Below the pieces are notes generated by a model. The model had not been told where the DNA came from and made no database searches. It saw nothing but the letters and a program-made list of their open reading frames with translations. From Craspedostauros australis (lineage: Eukaryota; Bacillariophyta; Bacillariophyceae; Mastogloiales; Achnanthaceae), in NCBI GenBank assembly GCA_026770025.1, contig JAMXDE010000019.1:992001-1056000 (forward strand): 64,000 bases of DNA. The letters run 5' to 3'. Positions 20,996 to 29,300 of this stretch are shown in pieces. Position numbers and translations under genes: made by a program. Numbering within the stretch: position 1 is the stretch's first letter; the number at the start of each line of letters is the position of its first letter.

Positions 20996-23900
20996 TTAGT
21001 GGCGGTTGGTGAGCATGGTTTCCAATGCCTCATTCAACGAGGAGGTGATGCTGACCTGCTGGACTTGGTTGATGTGGTCAAACCCTCCACGGAAAAGGAT
21101 ATCAGCGAGGGTTTGGATGACCATAGGTGTCCTCTCGTCGTTTTGGAGGACGGCCTTGATCTGAGCTGTGGGGTCGTGGGGCATCTGGAACATGGATGGT
21201 TGCATCATCGCTGGTCCATGGTTGCTGGACATGATGTATCCAGACCGAAGACGTCGTGGCGATGGGTATGCGATCGCTGGTCGGGGCTCCGTCCGGGCCC
21301 TCTTGTTAGCGTTGCTGGTCTCCGGAGTGTTGGGAGTCAATGGTAGGGGATGGTTCAGGATGGGAAAACTGCGAGTGTTGGCGTTCGCATCTTCATTGTG
21401 GATCACAGGTGCCGGGTACGCGGTTGCTACCGGTACGTCATCGTCGATTGGTTCCTCCGGTAGTGTAGGAGGCTCTGGTTGTTCGTCCTGGGTTATGGGA
21501 GGCATCGGCTCTGCTGCCTTGGGAGGATTCTCCACGGCCGTGGTGGGAGCTCTCTTCGCGTTGATGGTCCCACTCGTGGTTTTCTTGGCGGACCTGACCT
21601 GTTTGATCGTCTTGATTCCCGACATTCCCGAGGAAATGGTGGAGTCCTCGGATTCGTTGAAGAGCCCCTCTCTTTTGGGGCGATTGCTTTGCTTGCTGCT
21701 GGCTCCAGAGCTGGGTCGTCGCGACGCTTGGTTCCGTTTGATCGGCTTGCCTTCTGGTCGGTAGATGGACCCAGAATCGTCACTGTCGCCGGGCTCTGGG
21801 ATGGACGCGCTGTCCACGGAATGGTCGGTTGGGATCATGGGCTTTGGGCGTACCTTGTCGGTATACCCTTGTCCATCTCGCGTGGCGGTCAAGATTTTGG
21901 ACGCCGGTGATGGTCGTGATGATCGTCTGATGGGAGGTCTGGGATGGCTGATCACCGCTCCACTCGCGATCTCTGCTTCCACGTCAATCACACTTCCTGG
22001 GTCCTGCGATTCTTGGTCTCCATCGTGGTGCGCCTCTGATTCATACTCCTGGTGGCTGGCTTCTTCTGCGGTCATCTTCTCGTCGAAGAATCCATCGGGG
22101 ATCTCATCCAGGAACCTGCCTTCTGGTGTCTCTCCCTCTTTGAGACTGGGATGGGTATCTTCGAGGGATGGTATCCCATTGACCATCTCATCATCATCGG
22201 GAGGGGGAAAAGGCTCGTTCGCGAGTGCTTTCTTCTCTCGTGCGAAGTTGGTGGCGAGGGTGTCGCTTTGTTTCCGGACCATTCGTGCCTTCCTTGCCCG
22301 TGTGAGGATGATTGGGATCCGGTTCTTCCTCACCTTGAAGAAGTGGCATATGGATGGCTTCCGCATGGTCGCGCGGAACTCGTCGGTTGGTTCGGCCCAT
22401 GCGCCGTCTTGAGCGGGGTAGAAGCACTGGCCATCGGCTATGGCGATGCTGAGGACCTCGGTGGTTTGGAGGTTGTCATCCAGGTACTCGGAGAGGGTGA
22501 GGGGGTAGATGGATTGTTTCTCTACGTGGGAAACACGGCCGGCTGGTGTGTTCTCGTTTCCCTTCGTGCAGAAGATTCGGACTCTGCGGCCACTGTATCC
22601 GACGACGATTCCTTGGAAGGGTCCCTTCTTTCCTGCGGGGTATAGCACTCTGGATCCGGGGACGGGACAATGGATGCCCTTGTAGAACGGGGTGTACTTC
22701 GGGAATGTCATCTTGCGTGTCCTCGTCTGGAATGGGGAGAGGTTGTGTCCGGGGCCCTGGTTGTGACGGCTCCGTTTTTGTGGTGAAAGCATGTTCATGT
22801 CGCGGAATGCAATAGAGGGTGCGGTCGCATTCCGTGCCAGGTCTTCTTGGAGATCAGCGATCAGCATGTCGCACCTGTATGTTTCGTGCTCAGGTGTGAC
22901 GAAAGCCCGAGGTGTCAGGCCCGTGTGGAAGGAAGTTTCACAGTTGCCTTCTTTGATGGCTGGCATGGTGACTCCAGGTGGCGGTTTCCGGAACTTGGTC
23001 GCTGTGGCGACGTGTGATTGGTTCCTTGGCATGATGGGCCCTGTCTCCAGCATGTCTCTTGGGTAGTAGAGGACGTCGCTTCCACATGAGGGGTTGATAC
23101 TCGAGAATGTGCTGAATTCGTCGGTGAGGGCTGATGGTGGTGTGTCACCACGCCGGATCAAGAATTTGTCGGTTGGCGCACCGGCTGGCTCGTGGTTCTG
23201 ATTCGTGGTACGGTTGTCAGTCATGTCGTATACGACACTGAAATTTCGCGTCTGTTGGCGGTTGGGCGAGGCCGGTGTGCTCTTGGTGCGCTTGATGGTT
23301 CTGGGTGATTTCCTTTGTGCCGTTTCGAGGGGGTTCGGTTCTCGTTGGGTTCTGGTTAGCCGAAGGGTTTTCGATGTTGGGCTGTATTTCATGGAGGTCT
23401 GTTGATACCTCGCCATGTTTACGCTCATAGTGTGTTCTTCCTTCGGTGGTGGTGGTTCTTGCGTTTCCGTGGCCATTAGCTCGGGGTCATCTTCTGCTCT
23501 GGTCGTCCTGCTCTTTGTTATGGCTTGTAATATGGTTTCGCTGTGGTATCCGGACTCATGGATTGAGTTCCGGAATATCGTTCTTGACGTGATGTGGTGG
23601 AATGGTGTTTTGGAAAGAGGCTTGGTTAGTATGTCGGCGATGTTGTCAACTGACGCAATATGGGCGAACACGATGATTCCAGCGGCGATGCATTCCCGGA
23701 TTTGGTGGAAAGCCAATGAACAGTGTTTCTTCTTCAACGTTGAGGATGGGACCGTGGTATTGAGTACCACCGCTTTGTTGTCTCCGAGCATGATTGCCGG
23801 TCCGTCGATGGGGACTCCGAGGTCTCTCAGCATGTATCGCAGACCTGTGACCGCCTCGGTAGCTATCCTGGCTGCTACCAATTCGGACCCGTAGGTGGAT

Positions 23901-26296
23901 GTCTCCACTGTGTTCTGTCGCTTGCAGATGGTCTTGACGATGGTGTTGTTGATCAATAGTACCACACCCGTCATGGACTTTCGTGTGACCTGGTCATGGC
24001 CATGGTCGGCGTCCACGTAACACGTGATTTGGACCGGTTTCCCTTTTGGTGTTGGTACTGATACGGGGGTGACTTCTGCTGCGGTGGGGTAGAATTCTCT
24101 CCAATGGCTTGAGAGGGTAGTGTCGATGTTTGTGTGGTCCACTGGGTTGGGGTCGCAAAGGATGGCTCCCCTTTCTCGACCTTTGAGGTACCCGATGATA
24201 CGTTGGATGGTCAGGAGATGTCCTTCCCTTGGTGCCATAGCGAACCGTGCCATCGTTGTCGTGGCGTATTGGATGTCCAGCCTTCCGAGGGTCACGACCC
24301 AATTGAGGCAACCCAGTATCGATCGGTAAGTCCTGGCGTCTTCTGCGCCTGTGAAGTCCGAGGTGTCACTTTCTGGGTGACAGGCCTCTACCATGGGAGT
24401 GGATGCCTTCGGGATTGTCTTCCCTACTAGTTGCTCCACTCGTTTGATGACGTTCCCGATGTATGTCTGGGCCGAGAGTCCGATGTTGACTCCCCTGTCC
24501 TTCCAGTTCTTGGGAAGGTCGACGATGTTCCCGCCAAGGTAGTACTCTGGGTCACCGCATTGTTTCATGGTGTACCGTTTCTTGAGGTCGTCGATGATTG
24601 GGATGGGGTCCTTACTGAAGACTAGTACGTCATCCACGTATGTGGTGATCATCTCGTAGTGGTCGTCGGCTTCTCGGGTGTAGATGTCGTTGTCGGCCTT
24701 GGAGGGTAGGAATCCCATGGTTCGAAGGGTGTCCGCGAAGTGTTCGTGAAACCTCGCACTGGATGTCCTCAGGCCGTAGAGTCCCTTTTGGATGATGAGG
24801 GGTTTGCCTTCGAGGTCACCAAATTCAGGGCCTGCTCGGATGTAGCATTTCTCGAGGGTGTCGGCGTATAGGAACGCGTTCCCTACGTCGCCGGCGTATG
24901 CTCTCAGTCCGTTGGCTGCTGCGATGGCGAAGGCGATTCGGATGGTGTCTGATGCTACCACTCCTGAGTATACATCTTCTGTTGGTGGGGACGTCTTGTT
25001 CCCGTTTGCCACCAGTCTTGCCTTTCGACGTAGATCGAACTTCACATCGTAGACGATGTGGTATGGGATCTTGGTGTATCCATCGAGTGCTTCGTTCGGT
25101 CTTGGTTGTCTGAAGGTTCCCAACCGTTTGATCTGGTCCAGTTCCTTGTTGATGGCTTCGCTCCAGAGTCCGTTTCCGTTGAGCCTGTCGATAGCCATGG
25201 CGTGTTTCAGGCTATTGGGTACCAGGGTGCCGAACTTGTACTTGTTTCCTGGGCGGTGGTTCGCCAGTTTGGTGGCTAGCATTGATCGCATGTGCTGGTT
25301 CCTTGCTCTGTGGAGTTCCACCCATTCGAACCCTTTCTGGTCCTGTAGGCGGTTCTGCTCGGTGTATTCGATGATGATGTCCGGCTGTTGGGCTCTTAGG
25401 TCTCCCATCCTGCACCATGATCGCATTCCGTTCATCCATAGGATCTCTAGGATTGCTTCGGTGGTTCCATCCTCTCGTGTCTCGTGGTGGTGACGGGTGA
25501 TTCCCTTTGCCTTCCAGTTGAGGTTCCTTCCATCGAGGATGAAGTTGTCTCTTTCGGTGTACTGGTCACATTGGGCTAGGTATGCGAGTTGGTTGACTTC
25601 TGTTGCCGTGAGGTTGCAGGCAAAAGAGATGGATGTCGTGTCCCATGGGATGTTCGTGTTGCACCCTGGTGGGTTCTGCTTCGGGTTCCCTGGGTGGTTT
25701 GTTAGGGTGGGTACCCTTTGCGGTGGCGCGGTGTTCACACCTGTCGTGACTGGATCCGCCGCGATGGTCTGGATTATGGATCTGATCGTTCCATGGACGA
25801 TGTTCTTCCATGGGATGCCTTTCCTGGTACCTGTTGACAAAGCAGATCGTTTGTTTTGCTTGGTCCTCTTATTCCCTCCCCTTTCTTCGGGGCCGTCATC
25901 CATGCGTTGGTATGATGGTGGTCCCGACGAACACGGAAGATACGAAGACCCTGGGTCAGAGTCTCCCCTGTCTGGCGCATCGGGGCTCGTTCGCGGATTG
26001 TCCTTCTCGGTGGTACGCGTCGTGGGTGCCTTCGCTGTCCGCTTGGTTAGCGTTTGGGATCGGGTGACGGGTCCTGTGTTCCGCGCCTCCCCTGAATCAG
26101 GGATCCCGGTGGGTCGCGTCAGTTTGTCGGTCTTGTGCTCCCATGCCCGCGGGTGTGTCGTCTTGGCCGTTGCTGCATACCCTCTTTTCGGTGGGATCTT
26201 GGTCTTCCGTCCTTGTGGGGTACCGGACAGTTCCAGCAGGGTCCGTGTGCTAGGGGTTATCCGCCTCGGGGTCCATGTCTTGGTCGAAGGTGACAC
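20996..26296 (-). CDS. Element I ORF2: RT, RNase H and 865-residue tail
   Basis: 1766 codons; the frame opens at 26308 with no early ATG, so it is probably made by frameshift from ORF1. Residues 1-330 are Pro/Thr-rich linker. The RT follows (LDGYTKIPYHIVYDVKFDLRR, KARLVANGNK, GDVGNAFLYAD, GLYGLRTSSARFHEHF), with YVDD at about 553. RNase H starts near 758 (CYVDADHG), with ETSTYGSELVAAR, LGDNKAVVL and VDNIADILTKPL by about 900. The rest (about 900-1766) is not part of any Copia pol that I know. It is mostly polar and disordered, but 1200-1270 (GSRVLYPAGKKGPFQGIVVG through AGRVSHVEKQSIYPL) looks like a small SH3/KOW/Tudor-type barrel. The last 70 residues look helical. No signal peptide or membrane segment, so not an envelope protein. 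Catalytic residues appear intact. Confidence 0.92.
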   Translation of the reverse strand: MSPSTKTWTPRRITPSTRTLLELSGTPQGRKTKIPPKRGYAATAKTTHPRAWEHKTDKLTRPTGIPDSGEARNTGPVTRSQTLTKRTAKAPTTRTTEKDNPRTSPDAPDRGDSDPGSSYLPCSSGPPSYQRMDDGPEERGGNKRTKQNKRSALSTGTRKGIPWKNIVHGTIRSIIQTIAADPVTTGVNTAPPQRVPTLTNHPGNPKQNPPGCNTNIPWDTTSISFACNLTATEVNQLAYLAQCDQYTERDNFILDGRNLNWKAKGITRHHHETREDGTTEAILEILWMNGMRSWCRMGDLRAQQPDIIIEYTEQNRLQDQKGFEWVELHRARNQHMRSMLATKLANHRPGNKYKFGTLVPNSLKHAMAIDRLNGNGLWSEAINKELDQIKRLGTFRQPRPNEALDGYTKIPYHIVYDVKFDLRRKARLVANGNKTSPPTEDVYSGVVASDTIRIAFAIAAANGLRAYAGDVGNAFLYADTLEKCYIRAGPEFGDLEGKPLIIQKGLYGLRTSSARFHEHFADTLRTMGFLPSKADNDIYTREADDHYEMITTYVDDVLVFSKDPIPIIDDLKKRYTMKQCGDPEYYLGGNIVDLPKNWKDRGVNIGLSAQTYIGNVIKRVEQLVGKTIPKASTPMVEACHPESDTSDFTGAEDARTYRSILGCLNWVVTLGRLDIQYATTTMARFAMAPREGHLLTIQRIIGYLKGRERGAILCDPNPVDHTNIDTTLSSHWREFYPTAAEVTPVSVPTPKGKPVQITCYVDADHGHDQVTRKSMTGVVLLINNTIVKTICKRQNTVETSTYGSELVAARIATEAVTGLRYMLRDLGVPIDGPAIMLGDNKAVVLNTTVPSSTLKKKHCSLAFHQIRECIAAGIIVFAHIASVDNIADILTKPLSKTPFHHITSRTIFRNSIHESGYHSETILQAITKSRTTRAEDDPELMATETQEPPPPKEEHTMSVNMARYQQTSMKYSPTSKTLRLTRTQREPNPLETAQRKSPRTIKRTKSTPASPNRQQTRNFSVVYDMTDNRTTNQNHEPAGAPTDKFLIRRGDTPPSALTDEFSTFSSINPSCGSDVLYYPRDMLETGPIMPRNQSHVATATKFRKPPPGVTMPAIKEGNCETSFHTGLTPRAFVTPEHETYRCDMLIADLQEDLARNATAPSIAFRDMNMLSPQKRSRHNQGPGHNLSPFQTRTRKMTFPKYTPFYKGIHCPVPGSRVLYPAGKKGPFQGIVVGYSGRRVRIFCTKGNENTPAGRVSHVEKQSIYPLTLSEYLDDNLQTTEVLSIAIADGQCFYPAQDGAWAEPTDEFRATMRKPSICHFFKVRKNRIPIILTRARKARMVRKQSDTLATNFAREKKALANEPFPPPDDDEMVNGIPSLEDTHPSLKEGETPEGRFLDEIPDGFFDEKMTAEEASHQEYESEAHHDGDQESQDPGSVIDVEAEIASGAVISHPRPPIRRSSRPSPASKILTATRDGQGYTDKVRPKPMIPTDHSVDSASIPEPGDSDDSGSIYRPEGKPIKRNQASRRPSSGASSKQSNRPKREGLFNESEDSTISSGMSGIKTIKQVRSAKKTTSGTINAKRAPTTAVENPPKAAEPMPPITQDEQPEPPTLPEEPIDDDVPVATAYPAPVIHNEDANANTRSFPILNHPLPLTPNTPETSNANKRARTEPRPAIAYPSPRRLRSGYIMSSNHGPAMMQPSMFQMPHDPTAQIKAVLQNDERTPMVIQTLADILFRGGFDHINQVQQVSITSSLNEALETMLTNRH

Positions 26297-26308
26297 GCCT
26301 GTTGTTGT
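26249..26308 (-). promoter_or_regulatory. Probable +1 ribosomal frameshift site (CCC TAG C)
   Basis: ORF1 ends AAC CCC TAG at 26250-26252. ORF2 is in the +1 frame and is open from 26308, just after a TAA at 26311-26309. The overlap is therefore about 59 bases. At the stop, tRNA-Pro on CCC can re-pair with CCT after a one-base forward slip, skipping the stop and continuing AGC ACA in the ORF2 frame. This is the logic of shifty-stop +1 sites such as antizyme. The site is seen; its use is inferred. Confidence 0.55.
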
Positions 26309-29300
26309 TTATACCCTTCCTGAAGGGGCGGACCACGCTTCGTACCAGTACACGTCGAGATTCGTCATCTAGCACGTGGTATGTGAGGAAGTCCCCATGG
26401 GATTCTGCCACACCAAGCCAGTATCCTGACTTCTCCTTCGAGTTCGGAAAGGTAGCGTTGGGGTCATGGTACAAGACCTTCTCGTAGAATTGGAAGGTCA
26501 AGAGCGCAGAGATGTCGACGGTTTCTCCGTGTCGTACGGTGTATGGGATCGCGTATCGTAGGGACGGGTCTGATGTGTGGTTGTGCACGTAGCACATGTA
26601 TCGGAAAGCGTGGAACCATGCTTTTGGTGGTGCCCCTGTCCGGTCAATGAGTGTCGTGACACATCGCTTCATGTACAGGATGGCGTTGTGCTCGGCCGGG
26701 TTCTGTTGCTGGTTATGCGGTTCTGTCAGCCTTGATTTGATGTGGAGGTCCCTAAGAAGCTTGAGGACCTTCTCTCCGGTCTGCTCCTTTGCGTTGTCGC
26801 TGTGGAAAGCCCATGGTGCCCCTTCTGTCCTGATGAAATCCTGGAAGGCGACGAAAACCCCTTCTTTCTTCTTCAGGCCGTATGCGTTGATCATGTGGGA
26901 GGATGTTCCGTAGAAGATTTGCGCCATGGAGTATCCGTCTCCAAAAGACTTGACGTTGGAGAATATGGTGTCCGTCGCCACGATCTCCCGGATTCGTTGT
27001 CGTCGCATCCATTCGAATCTGGACTTCTTGTGCCTTCGCATAGGGTAGGTGATCACTGCCCGCATGAGTTGTGTGGTTCTGGCGAGGGTCTGCTTGATCA
27101 CGTGCGTGGGTAGGTACCCGAGGTACGGTCGGATCTTGTGAAGATCGATGGACTTCCATTTGGCTCGGAAAGGGAACCCTTGGTGGCTGTACTCGGTCAT
27201 AGCTTCCGCAGGGTGTCGGTCCATGGTGTCCATGGGATTGTCCTTTCCCGGGTCGTCAATCCCAGCGGGGTTCTCGCCCTTGGTGTGCCTGTGGTATTCA
27301 GGTGCGCTTCGCGGGTCTCCCCGGTGGGTGTCAACACGTGTTGCCTTGGTCACGCCGATTTCGTTGGGGATGCGAAATGTTTCCCGATTTCTCCGGAACG
27401 CCGGTTCAGATCCTACCGAGTGTAAGGATGAGATGACGCTGTCTGCCTCGTCATCTGGGTCTGATACCTTTGTTGATGGAACGTTGGTTGACTCGGTGTA
27501 TCCCTTTTGGTCCGTTCCTACCACGTTGGCCTCGCGATCGATGCCCAGCTCCCTGTATAGGTGGTCGATGTCTCCCGCTGAGAGATTGTCCACCATGTCG
27601 AAAAGGGTACCTTGGATCGAGATGGCCGTGTCGGTGGCCGATTTCGCGAATGTTACCGTGTCAATTGCATGTGACATTCCGATGAGCTCCTCGAGGCTTA
27701 GGGTGTCAAGGAATGCGTCCACCTTGGGGTACTCCTGGTGCACACGGTTGAGGTCTCCGGTGATGTGATCATCTGGATGACGGGCGTTGGGTTCCATGGG
27801 TTCTCGTCCTTCCATGGGATTATCCGGGATACCGTCCTTGGCCTGACGTGTCCCGGGTTCCATGGGATCCTTCGATGCGTTGTGGGCGCTTGAATCTATC
27901 GCTCCAGCGTCATGCGGTGCATCAGGTTGGTCATTCCAGTCGACTACCTTGTCTCCTCCGATTGGGTCCCTGGTAAGGTAGCAACCCATGGGCACGTTGC
28001 ATACGTGTCCTCCTTGGTGATCCGAAGGGTTCCATCCTTGCTTTGGGGTGATGTCATAGGTGGGCAGATCCTCATCGTCCTCCATGATGGGGAAGACATC
28101 GAATGTCATCAGCGCGTCTCGCATCTCCAAGTTGATCGTCGTGTCTTCGTCAGGCATTAGGCATTGTCGACCTGTGCCTGGTGTCGCGAACGATGCCCGG
28201 TGTTCCGACGAAACCGTATCGAGGACGGCTCCACTGGCCCGAATTTGGTGGTCGGATAGCAGTGTCACCCGACTGTCGACGTTCAGGGCGGCTTCGTAGA
28301 TCCGGAGGATCACTTCGTTGCCTTCTCTGGTCCTGGCCTTGATACTTGCGTCGACCACCGCGAGGTTGTTCTTCCTCATCGTGCTGGCCACGGCACCGAC
28401 GATGTTGTACGTCCGATGCGGGTAGATGTAGTCAATCTTCCAGACCCGGTCCTTGTTCCCGATAACGCAGCATTGTGCGCCTCCGTCACATACCGCGTAT
28501 GTTTGCGGAGAGAAGGTCGCCAGGTTGATCAGCTGTTCGGGTACTGATCGGCGTTGTTTGGATTCTGGCGGGTCGACGGGGCTTGTGGCACCAGATGAAT
28601 CACTCATCGTGATCATCTTCACGAGCCGGTCGTTGCCGTTCTCTTCGTGTCCTCCATAATCGACCAGGAACTTGGCAAGCTCCGAAGCGTCAATCGAGGA
28701 TAGATCCGATCCATTCTCGTCCTGGGAGTCGGTTCCCTCGGTGGATCCTGTGGTGTACCTGGCCAGGTTCGCGTGGGTGACACCTCCATACTGCTTGTGT
28801 GGCTTGGTTTCTTCCCCCTTCTCTGGGGGCTTCACGCTGGCAGGTGGTTGGAGTTCTTCCTGCTCCTTCTTGCCCTCGACGCGGGTGAATCCGGATCCGT
28901 TCCGGTCGTTGTTGCGGCAGGCCCAGCGGAGGGAGCTGCGGAGTTTCATGATCACTCGGCGGACCTTTTCGGGTAGTCCGTCGAATACTTCTTGTGAGAT
29001 GAAGGTGGGGTCTTCCTGTAGTTTCTTTGAGATGGCATTGATGACCATCTCGGTGTTGGATTCACCTTGATCTTGGTTGGTTTCGGCGGTTGCCTTGAAG
29101 ATCCTGCGTTTGCCGGACCTTGATCCCCGCTGGTTGTTGGCTACCGCATTGTCCCTGGCGGACTCGGAGATGAGGTACATGCAGGTGGCACCCATCGACT
29201 GCATGTCCGGGCTTCGCTCGATGCTCCGGACCATGGTGCGAACGTTGATGTCGTCGCAACCGATGAGGTGGTTAAGGAGCGTGCGGCGTTGCTGCGCGTC

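Noticed and set aside
23000-26300. Long plus-strand frames across element I (for example 25497-26372)
   Set aside because: Antisense shadows of the RT and linker coding region with no recognisable domain.
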